Positions 1-11,150 of a stretch of DNA of 64,000 nucleotides are shown in pieces. This stretch comes from Leishmania infantum JPCM5. Its lineage: Eukaryota; Euglenozoa; Kinetoplastea; Trypanosomatida; Trypanosomatidae. The notes beneath the pieces are model-generated. The model saw nothing but the letters and a program-made list of their open reading frames with translations, did no database searches and had not been told where the DNA came from. The stretch is taken from positions 174,486 to 238,485 of the forward strand of contig NC_009391.2 in assembly GCF_000002875.2 (NCBI RefSeq). The letters are read 5' to 3'. A program made the position numbers and the translations under genes. Position 1 is the first letter of the stretch. Every line of letters begins with the position of its first letter.

Positions 1-3000
1 GATGGTTGTGCGTGCCTCTTCGGCGCTGCTGCGCTGCACGTCGCTGCCCCAGCCCTCCTCATCGTCGTCGTCGCCTGCCGCCGTCCCCTCCCGCTCTCTC
101 GGCTGGGGTGACGGCAGACGAGGGGACGTGTCCGTGCTGAAAGTGGCCGCAGCAGTCGTGGCCGCTGACGCCGGCTTTGCGGCACCGTCCCGCCACTCGC
201 GTGCCAGCGCCTGGAAGGACATGCGGCTTAGAGTTTCCGGCTTGAGCTGCGCCACCGCCTCCATTGCCGCCACGTACACGTGCGGCACCATCGGAAACCC
301 CGGGAGCTTCGGCCACACATCAAGGACGCAGTAGAGGAGCGACTCGACGTGGGTGCAGTGCCGCCCTCGCGTCCGCGCGTCGCAGCCCTCGAGGAAGTTC
401 ATGAGAAGCACCGCCATGTACACAAGACACCGCTGCAGTTGATCCTTCAGTGCTGCCGCGGCCGGTGAGAGGGACGCGGCTGCCGCCGCCGTCGCGGGGG
501 TGAACGACCCGCCACCAGCTGCTGCTGAAGCGCGCTTCGCCGACTCCGCATCACCCGCAAAGACGAGGCGCGAGAGGAGAATCATAAACTGCGCTGCACG
601 GGAGAGCATGTCGTGCAGTGGTGTGCTCTCGAACTCCGGCGCCGCCCCACTGCCGCCCGTGCATACAGCGCCCAGCACCGCCAGCTCCCACAGCACGCGG
701 CGGGCTGCCACAAAGTTGATCTCCCTTAGACACACCTCCACGTTGACGCAGTTCGGTAGGTTCACTGCGGCCAGCTCGCGCGGGTCCAGGTCGAACCACT
801 CGCACGCCGTGTGCACACGTGCGGAGGAGAGCGCGGCATGCCCACCTCCGCCGTCACCGTTGCCCGCCGTGGCACCTGCCCGGTTCTCGTGGCGCGGCTG
901 TGGCCGAAACATGTGCAAGCGCTCCTGCAGGTCTGCTGCGATGGACGCCTCCTCGTCGTCCGAGTCGTGAGAGTTGCGCTGCTTTGCTCGCGTTCGCGAC
1001 GGGTGCAGCTGCCGTGTGGACTCGTCCTCGACGCCGTCGCTGGGAGTGGGGCCCAGGTTGCCCGCGTCAGCGCTGGCGCCGCGCACGGCGTCCTCAAAGG
1101 CGGCCTGCAAGTCGTTCCGAATCGTACGGAGGAGCCCTGTGACGTTCAGCGGCAGTGCCGGCCGCGCATGGCCGTCGCGTCGGTACGGAGACAAGTAGAA
1201 GAAGTTGCGCGTCGGCTGATCCACCGCGCGGCGGCCAGTGAAGAGCGAGAGGAACAGCCACTGCTGCAGGGCCTTCGCTGCGTTGATTGGAGCAAAGAGC
1301 GGTGTTGTGAGCGGCGCCGCACCGGCCTGCGCCGCGGCGGCAGCAGAAGCAGCAGCACCATCACCACCTCCAAGACCGCTGCCGCCGCTGCCAACCCCGT
1401 CAGCGGACCCGGCCAGCCCTTCCACAGCGGCCGCATCACCGACGGCGTCGGTCGCGAGCGCCGTCGGCGGCGTCAACGTCGGCAGCGAAGACGACAGGGT
1501 TGTACTGCTGTCGACGGAGTCTTCGGAGTCGGCGCCGCGGCTTATGCCGCCGTGGCTTCTGCGACGACCACCGTGTCTGCCGCCGCCTCTTGCGTGGGGG
1601 TTGGCCAACACAGATGGCACAACGATTGAGAAGGCGGAGTGCGGCAGTGCCTCTGCAGAAGCGGCGCCACCAGCAGCTGCTGCCTCTGCACAAGCCACTG
1701 GTCCGGCATCCGCTTGTTGTGGCACCTCTGCAGTCGAGCTGGGGATAGGCGATGGCTCATTTCCTGCGGCGGCCGCTGCCACGCCTACAGTCGACGTAGT
1801 TGCCTGCACCCAGGCCTCTGCCGTCATCCACGCCGTCGACGGCTCATTCAGCAGGCTGCGGCCGTCCTGCAGCATCGACTGAAGAATCTGGTCGCTGGCG
1901 TCCATGCTAGCCACGGCGCTGGTCTCCTCCTCGCTGCCGCTGCGACCCCTCATGGCCGCTGGCAGCGCCGCGGGAGTCACAGGCGCGATGGTGGCGCCTG
2001 CCTCTGCGTTGCGATCGTAGAGAGACAGGATGCCCGTGGAAACGCTGCTGTGCTGAGTGCCAGCCTGCAAGCTGCGCAGAAGCCCAGTTACATCGTCCGC
2101 CGTATACGAGGCACGCACCACGAGCGCGTCCACGACGAACTCTATGACCTCGCTGAAGACACTCCGCCACGGCGTCGCCTCGCTGTCGCGGCGTCCGGGG
2201 CCGTTGCTGCCTCCGCCGCCTCCGCTGGAGCCTGACGTCGACACACGCCACGCCTCCAGCAGCTGGCGCAGGAAGACTCCATCGCCGACGCTCAGCGGCC
2301 GCAGCACGGAGGAGATGACATCCTTGCAAGGCGACTCCGAGGTGTGGTAGTACACTCTCTCCACTGCAGCGGCCTCGTGAGCGCTGTGCTGAGCACCGTC
2401 ATGGACATCCACGTCGTCGCCTCTGCCCTCCCCCGCAGTCTCCCCCGCTCTGTTCGGAGGCTGATGCAACGAGTCGTTCGAGCTGTGCCGCTGCGCCTCC
2501 GAGCCCGGGCCTTCCAGCACGCGCTTCATGGCTTTCAAACAGCGGCGCCGCATCGTCTTCGACATGGCGCCCTCCGCGTCGGTCATGGCCTCACCACCAC
2601 CACCACCACTGCCGTCGGTGCCGCTGTCACGGGTCAGCACCACCTCCGGCGCGCTAATGAAGTCGCGCGAAGAGAAGTGCAAGATGCACTGCACCGTCGA
2701 CTTGAGTGTTGCCTCCATCCGCGTCGACGGCGGGGCGCTGCGGAGGTAGTCGCCGAAGATGCGGGCGTGGAGGTAGGAGCCGATGGTAGCCTGGATGTAG
2801 CTTAGCAGCGAGCTGGCCCCGTCAGCGTTGCCCTGCTCGTACACCTGCAGCGGGTTGCCTAGACGGGCGCGGGTAAGCAGGGTATGACCACGTCGGTCGG
2901 TGGCGTCGGGTTCGTCCTGCGCTGCTTGCCTCTCCTTGTCCTCAGCGGCAGTGGTGGAGCCACTCGCCTCCGCGGCGTCCGTGCCGCGCAGCTGCAGCGG

Positions 3001-6000
3001 TGCGTGCGACCCCATCAAAGACCACAGCTGGTTTACTGCCAAGTGAAAATCGCGCACGGTGGACTCGAGCACCATCGCCAGCTCCTGCTGACTGGCCTGC
3101 TGCTCCGCACTGCGGCGACTCAACCGGTAGCGGCGTTGGTGGCCGTCCCAGTCCAACGCAGAGAAGAAGGCGAAGAAGTTGTTCAGCGTGCGGCATACCT
3201 CAATGGCCTGGACGAGGAGATGGAGGTAGTCGGCACGGGTGCGCGGGCCCGCACCGCTGCCACTCGTTGAACCGGCCACAACAGACTGGCCGGCCACGGT
3301 CACCTCATCGCCGTCCGCGGTGCTCCCAAAAAACGGGTGCGGGTGAGTGGCCCCGCCACGCACCGCCTGCGCAAACTCATGCGTCCGCTGACTTAGCAAA
3401 GAAAGCTCCGCTCGCAGAGCCGGGGCGAAGCGGCTGGTGATGAGTGGCGACGGCTGCAGCACCTCCGTCAGCATCCGCTGCATCTCCTTCACGGCACCCT
3501 GCAAGGTTTTATAGCTCACCTCCTCGCGCTTGAGGTGCAGGCGATGCAGCTCGACCATCCGTGTAAGGACGACGTCGATCGGGGCGCTCGCGTCAGCCGA
3601 GTGCGAAGCGCCGCCAATGGGCTGCGGCGGCCGCCGCCGCTCATTGTGACGCGCGTTAGAGGCCACGCTGTCGGTGCTGCTGGTGCTCGAGTGCGCTGCA
3701 GGCACCGGAAACGCTCCCAAAGGTCTCCTCCGAGCTGTCTTCAAGTCCTGGAGCAGCCGTGCGTAGGCGGCGCTGCTTCGGCAGCGAAGTAGCCCATGTT
3801 GACGGCCCTGCTGCGGGGAGTGGTAGTCCCCTTGTTGCTGCCGCTGCTGCTGCACAGGGTCGGCGTGGTGTGCCACCGATGCCGGTGACTCGGACGGCGA
3901 TAGAGGGGCGTCGCAGGGCACCTGGCACCCTCCCTCGTCCTCGTCAATGGCAGCATCTTCGCTCCTATAGATGTCATCTGCTTCGTGTTTGCTGCACGCC
4001 TCCGCGGATTCGTCGAGCAGGGCCTCGATATCGAGCAGCGAGGCGGCTGACATCGCGGGCGTCACGGTCAGACTCTGCGTGAGGGCCGTGATCCACTCCG
4101 TGTGCTTCGAGAAGACACGGTGGGTTGCCTTGTGCACCGTCATGGCCTCTACAAACTCTGGAAGTACCATGCGAACCGCCACGGCGTTCACGTAGGCGTC
4201 TTCAGCGGGGACGTAGCGCACCAGTAGCTCCGGCGACGGGTGTGCAATAAGCAGCGGGGATGGCGCTGACGACGACGACGATGTCGAGCTTGCCAGCGGG
4301 AGTTTGCGTCGCGCAATGTTCGGCACGCCGTTCTCCTCCACCATATCGAGGGCAAACCGCAGCGGCGCGGCAGCCGTCGCTACATCTTCCGAAAAGAGGC
4401 GAGGTCGACGCGCGATGGCCAGCACCGTGTTCAGCAGGCCACGCTCGGCGAACAAAGGAACCATATCGCGCACATTGTAGTGCACGCAGGCAGAGAAGAG
4501 ACGCAGGGCGGCGCTGGCGAGGGGGCCGTAGCGAGTCTGGTAGACGAGCTGGTGCAGGAGAGTGTAGAGGTCGCACTGGAATTTGGGCAACGACGCCTCG
4601 TACAGCGGCCCGGCGCTGGTGCTCGCCGCACTAGCATCGACAGGGGAGTGGACTGCTGCATCCGAGCCCACAGCGCCTCCAGTGCCCGCGCGACTGCCGG
4701 CCTGCTGGTCCACGGAAGCTGGCAGCGACGCAGACGCCGCCGCTGAGGCGGTGGTGGCAGTAGGCACCGTGAACAGCAGGTTCATCGGGTTCACGGAGAT
4801 GTGCCCATTGCGGACAAGCATGCGCAGCACGTCGAGGCACGTTAGAATGGCGTCGTAAGCCTTCACTGTAATCACGGGCATCTTCGCCACCTCCTCCCTG
4901 ATCCGCCTCCGCGACGAGGCGTCTGTCGAGCTCTTTCCGTTGTGCACGTGCCGCCCGCAATCACCGCCGCCGTCGCCGTTGCCACGCTGCTCCCAGTCGA
5001 CGCCTGGCTCACTCGTGGCCCTCACGACAACCAAGGCCTCGTAGTCGATGCCGCCACGCGTCGATGCGTCACCGTCACCGCCGCTAGTGGAAGGCGCAGT
5101 GGTCGATTGAGCGGCGGCACCGCTGCCACTGACCACGTCTCCGTCCGCTCTGTCCTCTGCGTGCTCGCTGCTGAACGACGAGTGGGATGAGTCTTCTGGC
5201 GAGGACCACGAGCGTTGCGAGGCGCCTGCGCCAGTCGGGGGCGCTCGCGCCACCGTGACAGGAGTCGCAGCTGCGGTCCCGTCAGTGCTGGCGCTTGCCA
5301 CGTCCGCGACGGCAGCCGATGAGACTCGCAGCGCCATAGGCGTCTCTGCTGTGCCAGCTACAGTGGCGTTGCAAGCGGAGACGCTCGTCGGCGCAGCCTG
5401 CACCGGCGGCACTGCCAGCACCGGCGGCATCGGCGGCAAGTAGAAGCGGAGGCATCGCGCCACAGCGTTGACGAGGCGCTCGTTGAGCTCAGCGACGATC
5501 ATCTCGCGCCGGTTCAGCATGGCCAACGTGCGCGCCACAAGAGCGGGGTAGAAGGTGGGGTACTCGGCGAGGATGTGCAGCAGCTGCGTCACCATCGTCC
5601 GCCCTCGAGTCGAAACGCGAAAGCACATCGGCTGCGTCACATAGTCGTCGACCAGCAGCGCGTACTGCCAGTGCTCGGCGTACGTCGAGAATTCCTCGCG
5701 CTGGAAGCGGCGCCGCGACGGCACCGTGGCGTTGATTATGCTCCACACAGTGTTCGTCTCCGGCGCACTCGACGCGACCGCGTTCACGGTAGACTGTGCC
5801 ACGCGGATCGAAAACCAGAACTTTGAAAGATCCGCAACAGCGCCGACCAGCGCGGCGTACATGCGCCGAGCCCGCTCCTGCAGCGCCCCAAGCCGCGCCT
5901 TCTTCGACGCCCGCTCCGCCTCTATCTCCTCCGACTCTCGCTCGTCGGTCGACAGCCGCGGCGAGCTGAGGGAGGCAACGAGAAGCGCCTCTTGGTCATC

Positions 6001-7878
6001 TTCCAAGATTTCACGGATCAGCGGCGTGCACGCCCATACCTCGCGAAAGTACTCCAGTGCGCCTGTGGACTCGACACTCACACGAGACGGGTTGTCCAGC
6101 AGCTGATACGCTAGCAGTCGGCACCGTGCCCACCAGAGCAGCAACTCCGGTGTCTGGGCACACTCCAGCATGCTCTCGTGGCAAATCGCGTTGGCGTCCT
6201 CCGTCTTGAAAGGCACACTGCTGTGCTCGCTGCCGTTGACGCCGGGGTGGCTGCCCAGCCGGGCGTCAGTTTCACCACTGCTGCTGCCGGCACCAGCAGC
6301 CCCCATGATACCTCGCGCGGCGCCGACGCCGTTTGCAGTGTTTCTGCGTAATTGGAGGCCGTTCAGGGAGTGGAGAGCGTTGCCCAGCAGCGCCGTCACG
6401 AAGTCGTTGACGTCGCCCGTGTTGTTGCCGGTGCTCTGCCGCGCCTCCTCGTTCACGCCGCCGCCGCCGTTGCTGCTTTGAATCGGTATGCCCAACTCGA
6501 CAGCCTGCATGCGGCCTCCAGCGGTGGTGCGCGTCTGCCGCAGCGACGTGTGCGGCACAATCGCGGCGGAGGACGAGACACCAGTGGACGGTCCGACGCC
6601 TGCGCCGGGAGAAGACGCTCCAGCGGTGCTCTGGCCGAGGTGCTGCAACAGCGAATGTCGGCCCTGCTCGCCGCTGTCGCTGTGCTGGCTCGGCAGGTGC
6701 ATGGGCGGGAGCTGGCGACGACGACCCCTCCGGTGGTACTGCGGCTGCTGCCGCGACAGCGCTGCGGCGGACGCGCCACTGCTGGCCGACATGCAGGAGA
6801 AGGACGACGGCGACGCCACTGGAGAGGGGGGTGATGGGGTCTCCGTCGTGGGATCCGGAAGGCCAAGCAGCGCGCGAATGTCACGCACGATATCGCTGTA
6901 TTCCTCCCAGGAGGCGCGCAGGATATCGGCAAAGCTTGGCGAGCGGCCCCACCCCTCAGCGATCAAGCGGAAGACGGACATGCTGCACAGCACCTTCCTC
7001 GGCAGTCCGCGCAGTGCGGAGTTCAGCAGGAGCCCAAGGTAGATGGTGGACGGGTCCTTGCAGAATACGAGCCGTGCCGTGCACCCCGATACGGACGCGT
7101 TCGGCGGTCGCGAGCACCTATACGGCGCGCTCGTCGCCGCGATGAGAGTGAGCACTGTCTTGATATCGCGGTAGCCTTGGCGAACCTCTTCAAGGGACAT
7201 CCGCGAGCTGGTGGCCGTTGCCGCTGCAGCAGAATCAGCGGTGTCGCCGATCTGCTCCTCTCGCGCAGACGAGCAGTGCTCATCGCGGCTTCCGGAGGCT
7301 TGATGCTGGCGTGCCTCCTTCCCCGCACCTTGCCGGCCCTCCGCGGCATCCGATGAAGCAGATGGAGGGCTGCCATAGCCGTCAATGAGGGACATGAGCG
7401 GCCTACCTGTGTTGTTCTCGTACCGCAGCACAGGCTTGCCCATGACACCCCACCACCGCGTCATGGCGCTCACGCGCGAGTCACTCAGCGGCGCCAGCGG
7501 GCTGGTGTCCATGAGGTGGAACAGCACGCGATCGTTCAGCATCGCCTCCATCATGCGCGGCACGTGGCGCACCTCCCAGCGTGGATCACGCAGCAGCCGC
7601 GTGTACCTTGACACAAGCGGAGCAAAGCAGACCGGCGGCAGCACCCGCGCGGCGTCGCGCAGCTGAGTATCGCCGCGATAGGGCGGCAGGTTCATCTCAT
7701 CTTCGGCCGTGCCCACCTGCAGCACCCGCCATTCACGTCCGTTCGACTCAAACCGGATGCCATCGCCCTGCGCCTCCAAGGCGATGCTGTCGCTCGCGGA
7801 GATGCCCCATGGCAGCTGGCCGTTCTGCCCGTCCGCACCGAAGGTGTCGAAGAGGTGAACAAGGAGCTGCGGGTCCAT
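1..7878 (-). CDS. Giant conserved hypothetical protein, N-terminal 2,626 residues (continues past the left edge)
   Basis: The frame beginning at the ATG at 7878 stays open to base 1, so at least 2,626 residues are encoded and the C-terminus lies outside. The protein starts MDPQLLVHLFDTF. Helix-rich, leucine-rich blocks (for example residues around 260-350, 590-800, 1080-1200 and 2350-2570) alternate with long Ser/Ala/Gly/Gln-rich linkers. That pattern fits an ARM/HEAT-type scaffold. No catalytic motif is visible. A pyrimidine tract and AG at 7908-7909 would give a 29-nt leader, which supports this ATG. From memory of trypanosomatid gene order near the DBP2 helicase, a very large HECT-type ubiquitin ligase is one candidate; the HECT domain would lie outside the window, so this is a guess only. 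The opposite-strand ORFs here are GC-driven shadows. Confidence 0.85.
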   Translation of the reverse strand, partial: MDPQLLVHLFDTFGADGQNGQLPWGISASDSIALEAQGDGIRFESNGREWRVLQVGTAEDEMNLPPYRGDTQLRDAARVLPPVCFAPLVSRYTRLLRDPRWEVRHVPRMMEAMLNDRVLFHLMDTSPLAPLSDSRVSAMTRWWGVMGKPVLRYENNTGRPLMSLIDGYGSPPSASSDAAEGRQGAGKEARQHQASGSRDEHCSSAREEQIGDTADSAAAATATSSRMSLEEVRQGYRDIKTVLTLIAATSAPYRCSRPPNASVSGCTARLVFCKDPSTIYLGLLLNSALRGLPRKVLCSMSVFRLIAEGWGRSPSFADILRASWEEYSDIVRDIRALLGLPDPTTETPSPPSPVASPSSFSCMSASSGASAAALSRQQPQYHRRGRRRQLPPMHLPSQHSDSGEQGRHSLLQHLGQSTAGASSPGAGVGPSTGVSSSAAIVPHTSLRQTRTTAGGRMQAVELGIPIQSSNGGGGVNEEARQSTGNNTGDVNDFVTALLGNALHSLNGLQLRRNTANGVGAARGIMGAAGAGSSSGETDARLGSHPGVNGSEHSSVPFKTEDANAICHESMLECAQTPELLLWWARCRLLAYQLLDNPSRVSVESTGALEYFREVWACTPLIREILEDDQEALLVASLSSPRLSTDERESEEIEAERASKKARLGALQERARRMYAALVGAVADLSKFWFSIRVAQSTVNAVASSAPETNTVWSIINATVPSRRRFQREEFSTYAEHWQYALLVDDYVTQPMCFRVSTRGRTMVTQLLHILAEYPTFYPALVARTLAMLNRREMIVAELNERLVNAVARCLRFYLPPMPPVLAVPPVQAAPTSVSACNATVAGTAETPMALRVSSAAVADVASASTDGTAAATPVTVARAPPTGAGASQRSWSSPEDSSHSSFSSEHAEDRADGDVVSGSGAAAQSTTAPSTSGGDGDASTRGGIDYEALVVVRATSEPGVDWEQRGNGDGGGDCGRHVHNGKSSTDASSRRRIREEVAKMPVITVKAYDAILTCLDVLRMLVRNGHISVNPMNLLFTVPTATTASAAASASLPASVDQQAGSRAGTGGAVGSDAAVHSPVDASAASTSAGPLYEASLPKFQCDLYTLLHQLVYQTRYGPLASAALRLFSACVHYNVRDMVPLFAERGLLNTVLAIARRPRLFSEDVATAAAPLRFALDMVEENGVPNIARRKLPLASSTSSSSSAPSPLLIAHPSPELLVRYVPAEDAYVNAVAVRMVLPEFVEAMTVHKATHRVFSKHTEWITALTQSLTVTPAMSAASLLDIEALLDESAEACSKHEADDIYRSEDAAIDEDEGGCQVPCDAPLSPSESPASVAHHADPVQQQRQQQGDYHSPQQGRQHGLLRCRSSAAYARLLQDLKTARRRPLGAFPVPAAHSSTSSTDSVASNARHNERRRPPQPIGGASHSADASAPIDVVLTRMVELHRLHLKREEVSYKTLQGAVKEMQRMLTEVLQPSPLITSRFAPALRAELSLLSQRTHEFAQAVRGGATHPHPFFGSTADGDEVTVAGQSVVAGSTSGSGAGPRTRADYLHLLVQAIEVCRTLNNFFAFFSALDWDGHQRRYRLSRRSAEQQASQQELAMVLESTVRDFHLAVNQLWSLMGSHAPLQLRGTDAAEASGSTTAAEDKERQAAQDEPDATDRRGHTLLTRARLGNPLQVYEQGNADGASSLLSYIQATIGSYLHARIFGDYLRSAPPSTRMEATLKSTVQCILHFSSRDFISAPEVVLTRDSGTDGSGGGGGEAMTDAEGAMSKTMRRRCLKAMKRVLEGPGSEAQRHSSNDSLHQPPNRAGETAGEGRGDDVDVHDGAQHSAHEAAAVERVYYHTSESPCKDVISSVLRPLSVGDGVFLRQLLEAWRVSTSGSSGGGGGSNGPGRRDSEATPWRSVFSEVIEFVVDALVVRASYTADDVTGLLRSLQAGTQHSSVSTGILSLYDRNAEAGATIAPVTPAALPAAMRGRSGSEEETSAVASMDASDQILQSMLQDGRSLLNEPSTAWMTAEAWVQATTSTVGVAAAAAGNEPSPIPSSTAEVPQQADAGPVACAEAAAAGGAASAEALPHSAFSIVVPSVLANPHARGGGRHGGRRRSHGGISRGADSEDSVDSSTTLSSSLPTLTPPTALATDAVGDAAAVEGLAGSADGVGSGGSGLGGGDGAAASAAAAAQAGAAPLTTPLFAPINAAKALQQWLFLSLFTGRRAVDQPTRNFFYLSPYRRDGHARPALPLNVTGLLRTIRNDLQAAFEDAVRGASADAGNLGPTPSDGVEDESTRQLHPSRTRAKQRNSHDSDDEEASIAADLQERLHMFRPQPRHENRAGATAGNGDGGGGHAALSSARVHTACEWFDLDPRELAAVNLPNCVNVEVCLREINFVAARRVLWELAVLGAVCTGGSGAAPEFESTPLHDMLSRAAQFMILLSRLVFAGDAESAKRASAAAGGGSFTPATAAAAASLSPAAAALKDQLQRCLVYMAVLLMNFLEGCDARTRGRHCTHVESLLYCVLDVWPKLPGFPMVPHVYVAAMEAVAQLKPETLSRMSFQALAREWRDGAAKPASAATTAAATFSTDTSPRLPSPQPREREGTAAGDDDDEEGWGSDVQRSSAEEARTTI

Positions 7879-7907
7879 GGTGGAGCACGAGGGCGAAGGG
7901 CGGAGGG

Positions 7908-7909
7908 CT
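7908..7909 (-). promoter_or_regulatory. Probable spliced-leader acceptor AG for the giant ORF
   Basis: Read on the minus strand, a CT-rich tract (about 7925-7950) is followed by TTTGAG. The AG lies 29 nt before the ATG at 7878. Trans-splice acceptor use is inferred from the general trypanosomatid rule of pyrimidine tract plus the next AG. Confidence 0.45.
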
Positions 7910-10900
7910 CAAATGATTGGAGAGGGTCCCGCAGAGAGAGAGAGAGGGGTGGAGTCGCGCGCGACTAGAGTGCGCGCAAGCGTGTCTGTGGTCGCGTGCG
8001 CGTGTGTACGTAGCACAGATGAATCCGCCCTTGACCCAGGGAACACGACAGCGCGCGCGCCCGCACCTTTCGCGTCGAAGCACAACAGAAGAAGAAGTGC
8101 GCGCAAGCGTCCTCACATTCACGGCCACAGCAGCCACGAAGGTTGAGAGCGGGAGCCGGCGGGAGAAGGGGCCTGTCGAGAACAGCAGATGATGGCAGAA
8201 ACACGGAAAGAAGACACGCTTGCGTGTGTATAGGTATAGAAGCGAGCAAGAGCACGTCTATGCACACGTGCCAGTGCGTGTGGGTGTCTCTGAAGGGGGT
8301 GCTGTCACTGAACCACACGCACACACACAAGCCAAGTGCCGCGACGTTCGCAACCCAAAGTGAGAAGCGGAGAAACAGAACCACAAACAATACTCGCGAT
8401 ACTGCGGTGCGCACTTTTGCTCGCACACTGCCCAGGCACGCACTCGACAGGTGGGGAGAGATCGAGAAGGAGGGGAGGGGGAGAAGGGCGCGCAGACAAC
8501 CACAACCGCGCCAACAGAGACGGCAGGAATCACCAAGGACGGCTGCGCAACGAGAAAACCGGCGAGAGATCGAAGTACACACGGAATCGAACGGGGCAAC
8601 GATGAGGCAAGGCACTGCAGACGCCACGGATGAGTACTGCACAGCACAAGAAGCTCGCCAGCTGTGCAAAGACAGAGAGAGAAGCCACAATAACAACAAC
8701 AGCAAGGAGGGCCACGATCAATGGGCGGCGGCAGGCAGTGCTGACAAGATATACAGTGCCGATGCGCAACTCAAACGATCAACGCAACCACAAAATAAGT
8801 AGTAAAGGGCACACAATGCAGCGATGAGCCGCGTCGGCGTCGAATTCGACTGTGCACACGCAGATTCAGAGATTCAGGAAGGAGAATCAGCGTACGAGAA
8901 CATACACACACACACCACCACCAGAGCCAATCCAGTCAGCAGCGGAAGAGATGCGGCTCCTGGCCAGTAGAGAAAGGGCACCTGTGCGCGTCAGTGTGTC
9001 TGTGGCACTTGCACTCTTTGCCTGGGGAAGAGGGGTGAACGCGCGCGCACGCCAAGAGAAGTGCGCACAGACACGCAGGCGTCACAGTGCACACAAGACG
9101 CTAAACAACCAAGACGGCAGCTGCTCTGCACAACGCAACAGAACAGGCACACGCGGCAGCGGCAGAGTCAAGAATACAGTGCGAGCGAGAGAGAACGATG
9201 CGGGAGACGGGCACACGCAGAGAGAAGCAAAATATGAAAAAAAAAAACGGTTGAACAGAGTGCGTGTGTTTGCGTGTGTGCGTGCGTGTGTGTGTGTGTG
9301 GGGGGGGGGGGGCTCTGATGTCGGGAAAGGGGGGCTTCTGTCTATGCATGTATCAACGTCTGTTCGGCTGTGATCTGCTCTCCCTCCCGCCTGTACGTGG
9401 ATGCCGCGAACGTGACGTTGGAGACGTAGACGGAGAACAGCAGCAGCAGCGGTCTCGAAAAAAAAAAGAAGGCAAAGACAGAAAGGAAAGGAGGAGGTGA
9501 TGCATATAGACGGGCACAGACAGAGAGAGAGAGAGCGAGCGATGGGATGGTTAGATGAGCGTGTGTGCGTGCTCGTGACGCTGCGAGAGAGCAACGACAG
9601 AGACGACGACGATCTCCCACGCACCCACACGCACACACCAACAGCAACAACAATAGCCAAGACAACAACAAAGATGCGGAAGAGATAGACAGGCCAATGA
9701 AAGAAGTGAAAGTCAGGTGAGGGTTGTACGACTACCGTGGACCGGAGGGCCATCGATGCACACACGCACAGAGAGCGAGACGTGTGTGCGTGTGTGGGTG
9801 GGTGGGTGGGTGGAGGGGGAGAGAGAGATGGAGAAGCGACAAGCGGGCGAGAGAAGAAAGAGAGGTGGTAGATCGAGCACGCGAACCGCTGAGCTTCGGG
9901 CATTCATGCAGCATACACGTCATCCTCGTCTTGAAGTGAGGGGGGGGGGGTAATACGAGGAGGAGGGGCAACGTATTGCGCGCGAGCGGCACACGGAGAA
10001 TGTGGAGGAAGGCCCTGCAGGACGGCTACGCACCGCTTCTCAATGAGTGCGCATGCAATGGCGGCGTTGTGAGCTAAGCATTTGTGCGGAAGAAGAGCGC
10101 GCGGCTGCACGTGCATCTGGGGACCGTGTGCGCGCTGTGGCTGCTGCTCCTCCTCCCTATCCGCTTCGTCTCCTGAAAACGTGCACGACGACGCACAGTC
10201 GTCTCTCTCATCGCGCGTGGCTCTCTTTCCCTCCTTCCTCAGCTGCCACGTCACTCTCGCAGTATTCGAAGCGCCAGCGATGCTTCGCTTCGCGTCAGTG
10301 CCTCTGTTGGCTGTCAGTCGTTAAGTCCGCCAAACACTTTAGCTGCACGCACCGTTAACACTGCACGGGAAGTAGAGCACCATCATGGGCACACAACACC
10401 CAACAACATCACGATAGAATGATAGATATAGAAGCATAAGGCGCGCAGCACCATCGACACAACAGCCGGCAGTAGACAACGGGAGAGGAGAGGAGGGGGG
10501 TGCGGCGTAAACACATCGGCAACGCAATACACAACCCACACATCCGACGCATCCGCTCCACGCGCCGCCGACTGCCGCCCCCTCCCTCCTGCTCTTACTG
10601 ATTTGTTTTGCTACATTCACTCGCCCCGCTGTTTTTTTTTCTTTGTATGTCCACGGGTGTCAGCGGAGGAAGGAGGGGGGCGCCGCTTCTCCGCCACCCG
10701 CCCAAGGCTGTGCAGTCGCCTCTTCTCTTGTGTTGTGTCGACGCCTTCACGGCTAGGCGGACACCCGCGACGCCCCTCCTCCTTTTCCTCCCCCCTGTTT
10801 GTTTTCCACAGTCCAGCGCCGCCGATACGCGGAACAGCACACGGAAGGAGAAGGACATAAGCGGCATTGCGCCACCGAAGCATCTCCTTCGGCTGCTGGC

Positions 10901-11150
10901 ACGACTCGCACCGTAGCAGCTACGCCGAGAACAGCCACTGCCTTCGGCGCGCTACATTACTGCCATCACCCATAGTCATCAAGCCGCCGGCGCCGGCGCC
11001 GGCTTCATCCGCCCCGCTCCCACCCCTACGTTTCCGTGATCGTCCTCACACCGAAGCTCACGCCTGTGCTGTATCGGTGTCGAAAATGGTTGTCGAGAAC
11101 GAAGAGGTGCAGGGAAACAAAGGCAGACCACGGCACTTGTGCGCTCCATT
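7910..11150. other. Intergenic region, 3.2 kb, no credible gene
   Basis: This space separates the 5' end of the giant ORF from the 3' end of the EMC8/9 gene. It is dense in short CA/GT, GA and AG tracts. It includes an A run followed by a GT tract and 13 consecutive G (9300-9312) and a GGGT repeat near 9795-9815. ORFs of up to about 270 codons here encode only His/Thr/Arg/Ser-rich low-complexity sequence and look spurious. It would supply the 3'UTR of the EMC8/9 mRNA. Confidence 0.7.

Noticed and set aside
811..1629. 272-codon plus-strand ORF inside the giant gene
   Set aside because: Antisense shadow of the minus-strand coding frame, Arg/Ala-rich with no domain.
7965..8705. 246-codon minus-strand ORF in the first large spacer
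   Set aside because: Leu/Ser/Cys/His-rich translation of short repeats, no ATG-proximal splice signals that favour it, and no recognisable domain.
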